Shown here piece by piece: positions 1-8,843 of a DNA stretch of 64,000 nt. Each line of letters begins with the position of its first letter. The first letter of the stretch is position 1. The notes beneath the pieces are model-generated. The model was given only the letters and a program-made list of their open reading frames with translations. It searched no databases and was not told the origin of the DNA. A program made the position numbers and the translations under genes. The stretch is from Gemmatimonadota bacterium (GTDB taxonomy: Bacteria > Latescibacterota > UBA2968 > UBA8231): NCBI GenBank assembly GCA_018660835.1, contig JABJJN010000072.1, forward strand, positions 52,634 through 116,633. Reading direction: 5' to 3'.

Positions 1-2
1 CA

Positions 3-956
3 GCTACCGGGCTCGGTGGCGGCGCGACAAGTCTGAAGTTTGTGCTCCTGTTGTTTGATGCCATCACCATCTGTGCCATCATGGGTCTCCTGCGACAGCG
101 ACATCGGGACCCGGCCTGGGTCTCGCTATACGCCCTGCATCCCTTGCCCCTGCTGGAGATTGCCGGGTCGGGGCATGTGGATGCAATCGGCATCGGTGCA
201 CTGATGGCGAGTCTCTTCTGGTTGGGTCAGTCGCGCCGGTGGCTGGCAGCGGCAGGCCTCGCCGTCGCGACAATGGCCAAATTAATCCCCGTCATCTGCG
301 CTGTTGCCTTCTGGCGCCACTGGCGGCCTGTCCATCGTGGCTGGTCAACGTGGATTGATCCACGACCTCGAGTGCCCTTCGCCCTGACGGCTGGGCTGAT
401 TGTCGGTGGATACGCAGTCTTCCTTGCAGATGGCACCGATATTTTTCGTGGGCTCCAGACATATGCTCTTAAGTGGAGATTTAACGATAGCGTCTTCTCG
501 ATCGTCTATGATCTACTACGAGATCCGTCTCTCACCTGGGACGATCCGGCCCTGTTACTTGCCCGCAAGATTTGTGGTGCCCTGTGGATCGGATGGATGC
601 TTTGGGTTATGCGCTGGCGAGATCCACTGCGGATCAGTTTCGGGCTCCTCGGAGCCTACATCGTGTTGTCACCCACGGTCCATCCTTGGTATTTGCTCTG
701 GGTCCTGCCATTTCTGTCCGTCTTCCCGAGACCGGCATGGATCTTCTGGAGTTGGTCAATCCTGCTGTCCTATGAAGTGCTAACTGGCTATCGGCAGAGT
801 GGGATATGGGAACCATCGTCGTGGGTGTGGTGGGCGCAGTATGCACCCTTTTTCCTCCTGCTTGTTGTCGATGGTTGGCGGCTGGGGAGCAATCGTTGGC
901 AGACCAGATGGGCGCAGAATGCACCCAAGGAACAGTCTTTGGCATCCGACGTCTGA
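3..956 (+). CDS. GT87-like polyprenol-dependent glycosyltransferase, 5' truncated
   Basis: Multi-pass membrane protein whose reading frame is open to the first base of the window, so the N-terminus is missing. A GTG at 42 lies in frame but is probably internal, because hydrophobic coding sequence continues upstream of it. At least seven hydrophobic segments are visible. The late motif SPTVHPWYLLWVLPF resembles the conserved periplasmic-loop/TM region of GT87/DUF2029 mannosyltransferases. Such GT-C enzymes transfer sugars from polyprenyl-phosphate donors on the outer face of the inner membrane. The family assignment rests on hydropathy and this motif; donor and acceptor are unknown. The first catalytic loop lies outside the window, so activity cannot be judged. 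The next gene begins about 100 bases downstream on the same strand. Confidence 0.6.
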   Translation, partial: ATGLGGGATSLKFVLLLFDAITICAIMGLLRQRHRDPAWVSLYALHPLPLLEIAGSGHVDAIGIGALMASLFWLGQSRRWLAAAGLAVATMAKLIPVICAVAFWRHWRPVHRGWSTWIDPRPRVPFALTAGLIVGGYAVFLADGTDIFRGLQTYALKWRFNDSVFSIVYDLLRDPSLTWDDPALLLARKICGALWIGWMLWVMRWRDPLRISFGLLGAYIVLSPTVHPWYLLWVLPFLSVFPRPAWIFWSWSILLSYEVLTGYRQSGIWEPSSWVWWAQYAPFFLLLVVDGWRLGSNRWQTRWAQNAPKEQSLASDV

Positions 957-964
957 GGTTTGGA

Positions 965-998
965 GGGAATATGGCTTGTTAGTGGTGCGTATATTCCC
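965..998. repeat. Inverted repeat between glycosyltransferase and lipoprotein genes
   Basis: GGGAATAT at 965-972 is perfectly complementary to ATATTCCC at 991-998, with an 18-base loop. It lies 8 bases after the glycosyltransferase stop codon. It could be a weak terminator (the bases after it are TATTT) or an operator for the downstream lipoprotein operon. Nothing in the sequence decides between these. Confidence 0.35.
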
Positions 999-1061
999 TA
1001 TTTCCAGATGGTGAGTCCCCAGATCCCCTGTCGTCATCCACGCAGAAATTCTCGGACATCT

Positions 1062-1826
1062 ATGGTATCAAGACGAAACTCGATCACCTGTGCACTGTTG
1101 GTCGCTGGCCTCACACTCAGTGGCTGCATGCAAACAGTGCGCCGTCCAACTCAAAGTGCGCCATGGTGGGCAACGCAGGTCGATCTCGAATCGCCGTCAT
1201 CAGCAGGTGGAGGTGTAGCGGACTCGCTGGCTGCAAGCCGGCTGGATTCCAGCACTCACGATGCAGTGGATGACATCAGCCGTGCGGACTCGCTGGCAGT
1301 CGCTCCTGATTCCGAGACATCGACGAGCCTGCCCATGGCAGGACCACGGATCTACGGCATCGGCCCTATCGAGCAGTCCGAGGAACACGACCATCCAGAC
1401 GTTGTAGAGTTGAGTGACGCCCAGCGCAGGCAGATGCGAGACTCGGCAGCCAGGCGCAGTGGCGAGGAACGTGATCGGGTAGAACAGGTGAATGCGTATG
1501 CCCTATGGTGCGTCGAACGCGAGATGTGGGCAGAAGCACGTACCCATCTGGAGCAGGCCGTGGCAAGAGACAGTCTGGCCTCGAGTCTGCACAACAATCT
1601 GGGCATCCTGTACGAGCGCCTCGGTGAACCCGTGAAGGCACGTGCAGCGTATGAACGCGCCCTCGTGCTCCAACCGGGCAAGGGTGCGTATCAGAGCAAT
1701 CTTCGCCGTCTGGACGGTGCCGATGTCAGCCACTCAGAGGACGACAAGGAGCATCTGCGACGACGAAGCGACTACGATCAGAGTGGTGATCAAACAGACG
1801 ATCTGTTCAGAATGGTGCATGATTGA
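1062..1826 (+). CDS. TPR-containing lipoprotein
   Basis: About 254 residues. I chose the ATG at 1062 because it gives a clean lipoprotein signal peptide: a basic start (MVSRRNS), a hydrophobic stretch and the lipobox LSGC. Upstream in-frame starts only add a polar, cysteine-bearing extension. After the lipobox there is a Ser/Asp/Ala-rich linker, then a charged region and two TPR-like helical hairpins in the C-terminal third (residues about 145-225; LHNNLGILYERLGEPVKA is a typical TPR half). The tail is very acidic. The protein is probably anchored in the periplasm and serves as a protein-interaction scaffold. It overlaps the start of the next gene by 8 bases, implying translational coupling and a shared role with the large barrel protein that follows. 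Confidence 0.7.
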   Translation: MVSRRNSITCALLVAGLTLSGCMQTVRRPTQSAPWWATQVDLESPSSAGGGVADSLAASRLDSSTHDAVDDISRADSLAVAPDSETSTSLPMAGPRIYGIGPIEQSEEHDHPDVVELSDAQRRQMRDSAARRSGEERDRVEQVNAYALWCVEREMWAEARTHLEQAVARDSLASSLHNNLGILYERLGEPVKARAAYERALVLQPGKGAYQSNLRRLDGADVSHSEDDKEHLRRRSDYDQSGDQTDDLFRMVHD

Positions 1827-4800
1827 GAACCGAAAAGGTCCGCGCGTGATTATCCCCTCCCTGTTTCGCACGCTCGTGTTGTTGGCGGCATGCCTCATGC
1901 TGCCCATTCCATCTGCTGCTCAGGATATCGTCTCTTCTCAGTTGCGTCAGGGGTTTGGTCGCAACAAGGTCCGCTACAAGGCCTTTGACTGGCACTTCGT
2001 GGAGAGTGAGCATCTGCTGCTCCACTACGAACCAGAATTTGAAGATCTCGCCGATCGAGCCGTCGAATACCTCGAGGACGCGTACGCCCACATCAGCGGG
2101 ATCATGCGACATGAGCTGTCGACGAAACCACCGATCGTCATCTTCAAGTCACACTATGAGTTCCAGCAGACCAATATCATCCAGTCCTTCCTGCCTCCCG
2201 GTGTCGCCGGTTTCGCCGAGCCTCTGAGATATCGGATGGTCATCCCCTTCAATGGGGATCTGGATGACTTCAACAATGTCCTCACCCATGAGTTGATGCA
2301 CATCTTTCAGTATGACGTGGTCAACCGGGGACCCGTCAAGCGGATTTCTAATCCCATTGCCAGTCCACCGACGTGGATCATGGAGGGGATGGCAGAATAC
2401 TCGACGCAGGAAATGAATACCATCGATGAGATGGTCCTGCGCGATGCTGTGCTCACGGATGGCCTGATCCCGCTGGAAGTGATGGATGCGAGCTGGCACT
2501 ATCTGCCGAATCCCTTCCTCGCGTACAAGCAGAGCCACAGCATCGTCGAATATATCGCGGACAATTTCGGTCCTGAAAAAGTGAGCCGCATGCTGCGCGC
2601 CTGGGATCGCCAGAGTGGCTCAGATCGTCTGCTCGAACGCCTGATAGATATGGACATGGAGGCCCTCGACGAGCGCTGGCAGGCGCATATGCGCAAAACC
2701 TACTGGCCGCTGCTGCAGACACGGGACTACGTATCGGAATTCGCTGAACGCATTATAGAATCAGACGATTTCTTCGGACTCTATACGTCTCCCGACTGGT
2801 CTCTGGGGGGCGACATGCTGGCCGTGCTGAGCACCGACGGTGTTGAGCAGCATGTAGACATCATTCGAATAAGCAGTGGCAAGCTGGTCGAACGCGTCAG
2901 CAGTGGTATGCGTACGCGGCAGTATGATGATTTGACGTTCAACGATGGTACCGTCGCCTGGGGTGCCGATGGACGTACCATCGCGTTCGTCGCAAAGGAC
3001 GGATCTGCAGACCGGATTTTGCTCTGGGACCTGTACGACAAACGCCTGGGGACTTCCTTCACATTTGAAGGGATTGAGATCATCGAAGGTCTTGATTTTG
3101 ATCCCACCAGTGGACGTCTTGCTTTTGTCGGCACAGGCTACGGCCAGAGCGATGTCTACGTCGTCGACACAGCGACGGGTGAGCTGCAGCAGATCACTGG
3201 CACACCACAACGCGACAGTTACCCTTCCTTCAGTCCTGATGGTCGCTATCTGGCCTACAGTGCCAAGCAGGGCCACCAATTCGACATTCGCGCCTACGAC
3301 TTTGACAATGATACGGTGTCGACGATTGTCGCTTCACCGACTGATGATCTGTGGCCCGAGTGGCTCCCCGCAGGCAACAAGATCCTCTTTGTCTCCACGC
3401 GCGACGGGATCAACGATCTGTTCGTCTACCATATGGAGCAGGAGCAAGAGTATCGGCTCACACGTACCGTCAGTGGCATCATGGCGCCGCGATTGTCTCC
3501 GGATGGTCAACAGGTCGTTATGAGCACGTACTATCATGGGCGTCGTGAACTGTATCTAATGGACATGCCTTCCTGGCCGGAGATCAGACGCAAGGATGGA
3601 GAACTGGCCGCGCGTGCGAGCGGCGCATCTGGCCAAGAGGCCGCCGCAGCGAAGGTCGACAGGGCAGAACAAGCGCAGTCTGTGTCGCAGCCAATAGAGA
3701 GGGTCGAGACTTCCACGCGCCTGGGTCTGGAGGAGGCAGTGGCCCTGCTCGCCCAGAAGGAACGCGGGAACCAGGCCGTGAAACTCGCGGACACACGTAC
3801 AGATATGAGTGATGAGACGATATCGAGCGTCTCCTCGTCACCGACTGTGGCCACTGCCGACATCGAGTTGTCGAGTTTCTTTGACGACGACCTCGACCTG
3901 GAGCACCTGCCACGTCGTCGATATCGGCCAAAGCTTGAATTCGACGGTATTTCCTTGCAGGCCGGTTACTACTCCGGCTTCCTGTCGGGTATCGCCCAGC
4001 TGAGCATGAGTGATCTGCTAGGCAATCACTCTGCGAGTATGTTCACCGACTATGTCGGGTCACAGGAGATCAGCAATGATTTCACCTTCGCCCTCAGCTA
4101 CGCCTATTTCGGTCGTCGCGCCACGTACAGCGCGACGATATTCAACTGGAATCAGTATTACAACGACACGCAGGGGCGCGGTCCAGTCGGCGGCTACTAC
4201 CCCGTTGGCACAACAAGCCTGACACAGGGGCTGATTCGATCACGACAAAGTGGCCTGCTCGCGGACGTCACCTATCCTCTCGATGTGTTCCGTCGAGTCG
4301 AACTTTCATATTCCTTCGTCGACGAGGTTCGTGAGGTCGCCTGGCCTGTGACAGAACCGGTAGAGGCTTTTGGCACACACCTGGTCAAGACAGCCTATGT
4401 CCATGATTCACTGAACAATGGACTCCTTGGCCCGACGGCGGGACGCCGCTACTACATATCGATCGGACGTGCCTTCGAGCTTGTGGATGGCGATCGATCC
4501 TTCACGCATCTGGAAGCCGACTATCGTCACTATTTCAGACTTGGCAGGTGGTCCGTTTTGGGAATCCGGGGAGTCGGAGTCGGTTCACTCGGCCGCGACG
4601 GGCTTGCCTACAATCTGGGCGGCCCTGCCTGGTTTCTGCCATTCTCTCCTGGTTACAACCTCAACCTGGGTCCGCTGCGGGGTTATTCATTCTCCGAATT
4701 CAGCGGCTCTCGTGTGGTACTGCTGAATTCGGAAGTTCGCGTTCCCTTCATTCGCAATATCACCTTTGGCTGGCCGGGGAATTTCGCCATCCCCGCCGTG

Positions 4801-5046
4801 GACGGTGCGTTTTTCGTCGATGTGGGGGGAGCCTGGAACAAGGGCCAGGATCTGAACCTGTGGCCGTTGCAGGATCCTCTGATTCCATACAGTCCCGCCA
4901 CGGATGAAGCACGACTGCAGGGCGGCATGGGCTTCAGTTTCCTCGTCTACTTTTTGGCACCACTCAACTTCGAATTTGCGCGCCGCACAGATTTCCGCGA
5001 ATACTCCGACTGGCGCATGCATTTCAGCTTCGGTAAGGCCTTCTAA
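1819..5046 (+). CDS. Metallopeptidase / TolB-type propeller / Omp85-barrel fusion protein
   Basis: About 1,075 residues. The ATG at 1819 overlaps the preceding stop; a GTG at 1846 is an alternative that leaves a shorter signal peptide. Order of parts: signal peptide ending in IPSAAQ; a peptidase-MA-like domain with a zinc motif HELMH (residues about 157-161) and a third ligand in EGMAEY (about residue 193); PD40/TolB-like beta-propeller repeats at about 318-585 (repeated blocks such as FSPDGRYLAYSA and LSPDGQQVVMST); a low-complexity Ala/Glu/Ser linker; and from about residue 704 a surface-antigen-type beta-barrel ending in aromatic FGKAF. The barrel should sit in the outer membrane with the protease and propeller facing the periplasm. 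No POTRA repeats are seen, so it is not a standard BamA. Domain identities are well supported; the substrate is unknown. Confidence 0.85.
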   Translation: MIENRKGPRVIIPSLFRTLVLLAACLMLPIPSAAQDIVSSQLRQGFGRNKVRYKAFDWHFVESEHLLLHYEPEFEDLADRAVEYLEDAYAHISGIMRHELSTKPPIVIFKSHYEFQQTNIIQSFLPPGVAGFAEPLRYRMVIPFNGDLDDFNNVLTHELMHIFQYDVVNRGPVKRISNPIASPPTWIMEGMAEYSTQEMNTIDEMVLRDAVLTDGLIPLEVMDASWHYLPNPFLAYKQSHSIVEYIADNFGPEKVSRMLRAWDRQSGSDRLLERLIDMDMEALDERWQAHMRKTYWPLLQTRDYVSEFAERIIESDDFFGLYTSPDWSLGGDMLAVLSTDGVEQHVDIIRISSGKLVERVSSGMRTRQYDDLTFNDGTVAWGADGRTIAFVAKDGSADRILLWDLYDKRLGTSFTFEGIEIIEGLDFDPTSGRLAFVGTGYGQSDVYVVDTATGELQQITGTPQRDSYPSFSPDGRYLAYSAKQGHQFDIRAYDFDNDTVSTIVASPTDDLWPEWLPAGNKILFVSTRDGINDLFVYHMEQEQEYRLTRTVSGIMAPRLSPDGQQVVMSTYYHGRRELYLMDMPSWPEIRRKDGELAARASGASGQEAAAAKVDRAEQAQSVSQPIERVETSTRLGLEEAVALLAQKERGNQAVKLADTRTDMSDETISSVSSSPTVATADIELSSFFDDDLDLEHLPRRRYRPKLEFDGISLQAGYYSGFLSGIAQLSMSDLLGNHSASMFTDYVGSQEISNDFTFALSYAYFGRRATYSATIFNWNQYYNDTQGRGPVGGYYPVGTTSLTQGLIRSRQSGLLADVTYPLDVFRRVELSYSFVDEVREVAWPVTEPVEAFGTHLVKTAYVHDSLNNGLLGPTAGRRYYISIGRAFELVDGDRSFTHLEADYRHYFRLGRWSVLGIRGVGVGSLGRDGLAYNLGGPAWFLPFSPGYNLNLGPLRGYSFSEFSGSRVVLLNSEVRVPFIRNITFGWPGNFAIPAVDGAFFVDVGGAWNKGQDLNLWPLQDPLIPYSPATDEARLQGGMGFSFLVYFLAPLNFEFARRTDFREYSDWRMHFSFGKAF

Positions 5047-5747
5047 TGCAGCGCTGGTTAATTTCCCTGCTGGTCCTTTCCCTGATGGCCTGTTCGGGAC
5101 GTGTTCCTGGACGTAGTACAGTGCCCGTTGAATTTCGCGCCCCATCGGTCCCCGATTCGGAAGTTCAACCCATCCTGCAGGATGTCATGGTCGTCGGCGT
5201 CGTATCCGAGACAAACATTGAGCCTCAGCGCAATGTTGATATCGAGCGGATCATGGGCCGATTGACAGACGCCACCGCTCGTGGGCTACGAAATCTGACG
5301 GATCGGCGCGTCGTGAGTCAGGACGAGATTCGCTGGCATTTCAAGGATATTGTCCTCGACTCTTCCCACGTTTTCAGTGACAGTGTGATGCTGCAGATGC
5401 GGGAGGATCTTGAGTTGGACGCGCTCGTGCATGTGTCCCTGCGCGGCATGGAAGCGCACATGACGGCCGTGTCTCCTGGTCCCCAGGGCCGCGCCGTACA
5501 CGCTCCTGGTGTAAATCTCACAGTCGAACTCGAGTTGACGTTGGTGAATCTCGTCAGCGGCGACCGCTGGACGCAGAAGGGTAAGCGGAGCAGTTGGGAA
5601 CCTGTACAGCGAGACGTGGTGGGTGGGGGAGATCGCACAGAGCAGCAATTGCTGACCGCTCTGGCTGGCCCCATGCGTGAGTTCCTCTCACGGGTGTCTC
5701 CTCCTCCGCGTCGACAGCTTCGTCAGTTCGATGTGAGTGGTGACTGA
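5046..5747 (+). CDS. Small lipoprotein, possible CsgG/LpoB-like fold
   Basis: 233 residues; its ATG shares one base with the stop codon of the barrel fusion, so the two are translationally coupled. A short signal peptide ends in the lipobox LMAC. The mature part alternates predicted strands and helices (VMVVGVVSETNI, then a long amphipathic helix, then LDALVHVSLRGME). This resembles LpoB/CsgG-like small lipoproteins, where a helix that reads a 'dead-line' of genes precedes beta-strands. I do not recognise a specific family. The operon position suggests an accessory subunit of the upstream protease-barrel. Transcription probably ends at the strong terminator about 50 bases downstream. Confidence 0.6.
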   Translation: MQRWLISLLVLSLMACSGRVPGRSTVPVEFRAPSVPDSEVQPILQDVMVVGVVSETNIEPQRNVDIERIMGRLTDATARGLRNLTDRRVVSQDEIRWHFKDIVLDSSHVFSDSVMLQMREDLELDALVHVSLRGMEAHMTAVSPGPQGRAVHAPGVNLTVELELTLVNLVSGDRWTQKGKRSSWEPVQRDVVGGGDRTEQQLLTALAGPMREFLSRVSPPPRRQLRQFDVSGD

Positions 5748-5794
5748 TTCCCACTCACTCATTCTGCCATTCACTAGTCTGACAATCGTATGAC

Positions 5795-5833
5795 AAAAAG
5801 GGCGCCCCTCCTGCAGGAGGGGCGCCCTTTTTT
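5795..5833. terminator. Strong bidirectional intrinsic terminator
   Basis: A perfect 13-base-pair inverted repeat (GGCGCCCCTCCTG and its complement, 5801-5826) is flanked by five A residues on the left and six T residues on the right. It lies between convergent genes ending at 5747 (+) and 5856 (-) and would terminate transcription from both sides. Confidence 0.9.
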
Positions 5834-5855
5834 CTTTGGGGATGGATCCGTGCGT

Positions 5856-6575
5856 CTAGCGCTTCTTCTTCCGCCTCTTGGCTGCTGAGCTTCCACTGCT
5901 CTCAGAGGAGGAGGAGGTCGTTGAGGACGACGTACTGGATGTCGTCACACGCCCACTTGATGCGGCTGGCCGCGTCGTTCGTACCGCTGACGTCGTCTTG
6001 CGTTCTGGCTGGGTGCGCTGAGTCCAGGCACGTTCAGCTTGGCGCTGTTTGCTACGCACTTGGGTGGCGCGCTCCGCGTCGGAGAGCGGATCACTGATGG
6101 AGCCGACGCCCTGTCCCTGGTTCCGTACGAGGGTATCGAGAGACTCAGTCGTGATCAGTTGGTAACCTGGTGGAATGTATGCACCGCGTGAGTCCTGGTA
6201 ATACGGATCGTAGCCGTAGCCATAGGGCCCGGCGTTGGAACCGTAACCATAACCACCCGAATAGAGGCCTCCGTAGGGCCCGTAGGCGTAGGGTGAACCA
6301 AATCCATACAAGCCGTACAAGGAGTCATAGCCAAGGACTGGAACGCCGGCAGACTGCCGTGGGCCATAGCCATATGGGTAGTGATCACTGTCATCGAAGT
6401 CGCCTACCCTGGGTGATACTGAGGCGTCATCAGCATCCCAGGTGTAAGCCTCGGTCGTTGACCGAACAGCACCCTGAGAAGCGAAACCAGGTGCCTGCAG
6501 CAGCGTATAGCAACCACTGAGCGCCAGTGCGCTGATGGCGGTGGCGATCCAGACGACGGTGGGTCGGCGGATCAT
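5856..6575 (-). CDS. Tyr/Gly-rich low-complexity lipoprotein
   Basis: 239 residues from the ATG at 6575, chosen because AGGAGG (6581-6586) lies 5 bases upstream and the start gives a good signal peptide with lipobox LSGC. After the lipid anchor come an acidic segment, then about 60 residues dominated by Tyr, Gly and Pro (many YGYG, YGPYGG and YDPYY units), a short helical segment with an Arg/Gln-rich stretch, a Ser/Thr-rich stretch and a basic tail ending KRRKKKR. The Tyr/Gly block looks like an intrinsically disordered, possibly self-associating spacer. The lysine tail could bind acidic polysaccharide or nucleic acid. No family recognised. It ends at the shared bidirectional terminator. Confidence 0.65.
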   Translation of the reverse strand: MIRRPTVVWIATAISALALSGCYTLLQAPGFASQGAVRSTTEAYTWDADDASVSPRVGDFDDSDHYPYGYGPRQSAGVPVLGYDSLYGLYGFGSPYAYGPYGGLYSGGYGYGSNAGPYGYGYDPYYQDSRGAYIPPGYQLITTESLDTLVRNQGQGVGSISDPLSDAERATQVRSKQRQAERAWTQRTQPERKTTSAVRTTRPAASSGRVTTSSTSSSTTSSSSESSGSSAAKRRKKKR

Positions 6576-6690
6576 GGCTTCCTCCTCTGAGTCAGAAACG
6601 ACTGCACCTGGCAGGCTGATCGGGCTCAAGATCACCCGAGGCCTCATGACTTCAATGTACTGATGCGCGATGAAGCGTCAAAAAAAGATA

Positions 6691-8007
6691 TCAGAACCGA
6701 TAGGAGACGCCCAGCAGCACGCGCTGAAGCGTCGCCTCCTCGCGCAGCCGCGAAGCCCCCGCACCCTCGACCTGCTCATACGAACCTCGTATGAAGGTCA
6801 GATCGCAGCGAACGGTCTCCTCCAAAAAGAGGCCCACTCCTGCAGTCAGGTAGGTGCGATCCTGGACGGCACTGACCAACGGATTCGTCTGTTCATCTAC
6901 CGCCCGCTCCGGATCTCTGGGGCCGATGAATGGCAGCGGGTCAGAATACATTCCCGCTCGCAGATCTACGCCTACCTGCGGCAGTTGATATTCGGCGCCA
7001 AGGTGCCACCGAATCACATCATCATATTGACGCTCGAAGTCGGCATTGGTTCGAAGTTGAGCAGCGTCGGTGTCGGTGTATTCGGTCTGTGACCATTCGG
7101 TGGCACGCAAGCCGACAGCCAGCAATAGCTGTGGCAGAGGCCGATACGATCCGCCGATGCCGAGTGAAAGTGGCAGAGAAAGCTTGTACTGACCGCGAGT
7201 CTTTTCACTCGCTGCGGTAAAGACGCTTCCATCATCCAGCTCTACAATGCTGAAAGCCGTATCTGGTGGTGCTAGATAGGTGTAGGAAATCTCATGAGTC
7301 GCACCGGTGGTCACAGCAAGTCCCAACCGTAGACGAGGATTGTCGCGTGGAGCTCGAACCATCGCACCGAGGGTGGCTGTGAAAGCTCTCTCGTAGTCGT
7401 CGTTGAACTGTTCGCGGTCGACGAAGCGGCGCTCAAAGAAATAATCGTCTGAATCGACGGAGATGAATTCGTTGCTGACCTCGTCCTCTCCTGAGACGAT
7501 GTTGATCGCCAGTCCCATGGACACGGAGGGACTCACATCCACTGCCGCCGCCAATGACGTAGTCGTCAGATTTCCTTCGTGACGAAAGCGATCCTCGATA
7601 TCCAAACTGTCGAGTCGTCCGCGGACCTCGAGACCCCAGTCAAAGTCGCTGACACGATTGATACCGGCCGCGAGAACGAAACTACCTCGCGCAACAGGCC
7701 AGGGGAGCACGAACCCCAGCGAGCCAAACTGGGTATTCTTCACCTGAGCAGTCGCTGAGACTCCGCCAACACTCGCGTCGTTCTCGAAACTATGGCGATT
7801 CAACGAGACGTAGAGTTCCCGCTGACGAATCTGGGCCAACCCGGCGGGGTTCCAGAAAACGGCCGTGAAATCATCGGCGACACCGACATAGGCGCCTCCC
7901 ATGGCCATGGAGCGATTGCCCACGCCGGCAAAGTTGCCGATGGCGCGCTCCTCCTGCGCTGCCGCAGCCGTGACCAAGACCATCATGAGAACCAGCCCGC
8001 GGCGCAT
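6691..8007 (-). CDS. PorV/FadL-like outer-membrane beta-barrel protein
   Basis: 438 residues. The signal peptide (MRRGLVLMMVLVTAAAAQ) is followed by the N-terminal hallmark of the PorV/PorQ and OmpP1/FadL group: GNRSMAMGGAYVGVADDFTA then FWNPAGLA. The rest alternates amphipathic strands, and the protein ends YRF with a terminal Phe, as expected for BAM-dependent barrels. FadL proteins import hydrophobic molecules; PorV proteins are shuttle partners of type IX secretion. The gene is last in the operon with a PorX-like regulator, which favours a PorV-like reading, but no other type IX component is in the window. The ATG overlaps the stop of a possible 10-codon leader ORF. Confidence 0.8.
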   Translation of the reverse strand: MRRGLVLMMVLVTAAAAQEERAIGNFAGVGNRSMAMGGAYVGVADDFTAVFWNPAGLAQIRQRELYVSLNRHSFENDASVGGVSATAQVKNTQFGSLGFVLPWPVARGSFVLAAGINRVSDFDWGLEVRGRLDSLDIEDRFRHEGNLTTTSLAAAVDVSPSVSMGLAINIVSGEDEVSNEFISVDSDDYFFERRFVDREQFNDDYERAFTATLGAMVRAPRDNPRLRLGLAVTTGATHEISYTYLAPPDTAFSIVELDDGSVFTAASEKTRGQYKLSLPLSLGIGGSYRPLPQLLLAVGLRATEWSQTEYTDTDAAQLRTNADFERQYDDVIRWHLGAEYQLPQVGVDLRAGMYSDPLPFIGPRDPERAVDEQTNPLVSAVQDRTYLTAGVGLFLEETVRCDLTFIRGSYEQVEGAGASRLREEATLQRVLLGVSYRF

Positions 8008-8039
8008 CAGAGCTTCACCGTCGTCAAAACTTTACCCAT
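8007..8039 (-). CDS. Possible 10-codon coupling ORF before the PorV/FadL-like gene
   Basis: ATG at 8039 with a GAGGAG-like ribosome site about 5 bases upstream encodes MGKVLTTVKL and stops at a TGA overlapping the ATG of the barrel gene (TGATG). The barrel gene itself has no clear Shine-Dalgarno sequence, so ribosomes may reach it by reinitiation after this mini-ORF. Alternatively it is chance, or the trace of a frameshift in an older N-terminus. Confidence 0.25.
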   Translation of the reverse strand: MGKVLTTVKL

Positions 8040-8051
8040 GGGATGCTCCTC

Positions 8052-8843
8052 TCAGAAGCTTTCCGTATAACGCACAACCAATTCACGACTCATGTCCGGA
8101 TCCGGGCCGATTCCGTCTCCCTCCGCATTCTCCAGCACATTCTTGAGCAGAAATCCAAGGTGCAGTCCATCAGTGGGCGACCAGAACGCGCCCAGATTGA
8201 GATACCCCCGCCCAGAGCCCAGGGAATCGTCGCCATTGTCGTTGAGAGCGAAGTCATATTCTCCAGCCACGATGAGCTCTTCATTCACAGTTTTGTCGAG
8301 GCCAACCCAACCGGTCAACCCATCATCGTCCTCATCCTCGCGGCTACGATTGGCGCCGGCGTGCACGCCGAACTGGCCAAAGCCGGAGACGTAATTCTTG
8401 CTGAGTGCGAGAAAAAATCCTTTCGATTTCACCTGATAGCGCTCGCCGACATATCGACCATACCCCTGGGTTTCATAGCCGAGAGTGAATGCTGGCAAGG
8501 AGGCATTCTCTTCGATGAGTCGGTATCGAGCTGCCGCCTCAACCCGCGGGTACCAGTTGACGGCTCCGTCGCCGATGATGCCCTCGCCACCAAAAGACAG
8601 TCCAATGGACAGACGACGCATGATGCCTGCTGTCAGTTGGCCCTGCAAGCCGCCTTCAGGAAACAGACGCAGGTCTGCAGCAAAGCGCCCTTTGTCCACG
8701 AGGCCCGCTGTCGGATTGTCGACGAGGCGGATCAACTCTACGGGGTCCTGTGACTGAGCCGGTGTGCCGATGATGGTGGCCGTCGCCACGGCGACCATCG
8801 TCCAGTGTAGCGTCTTGGTTGCTGTTTTTCTGCTGTTGCTCAA
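8052..8843 (-). CDS. Predicted outer-membrane beta-barrel protein, unknown family
   Basis: 263 residues with a signal peptide (hydrophobic VAVATATIIGTPA, cleavage near AQS). The mature part opens with DPVELIRLVDNPTAGLVDKG, then shows regularly spaced amphipathic strands and ends in YTESF with a terminal Phe, typical of a roughly 10-12 stranded barrel. An Asp/Glu cluster (REDEDDD) marks a likely surface or turn loop. The gene overlaps tsaE by 4 bases and precedes the PorV/FadL-like gene by about 45 bases, so both barrels are probably made together under the upstream two-component genes. I do not recognise a named family. Confidence 0.65.
   Translation of the reverse strand: MSNSRKTATKTLHWTMVAVATATIIGTPAQSQDPVELIRLVDNPTAGLVDKGRFAADLRLFPEGGLQGQLTAGIMRRLSIGLSFGGEGIIGDGAVNWYPRVEAAARYRLIEENASLPAFTLGYETQGYGRYVGERYQVKSKGFFLALSKNYVSGFGQFGVHAGANRSREDEDDDGLTGWVGLDKTVNEELIVAGEYDFALNDNGDDSLGSGRGYLNLGAFWSPTDGLHLGFLLKNVLENAEGDGIGPDPDMSRELVVRYTESF

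Noticed and set aside
1642..1818. N-terminal extension of the barrel fusion upstream of 1819
   Set aside because: It would overlap the TPR lipoprotein gene and lacks hydrophobic or conserved character; the signal peptide begins after 1819.
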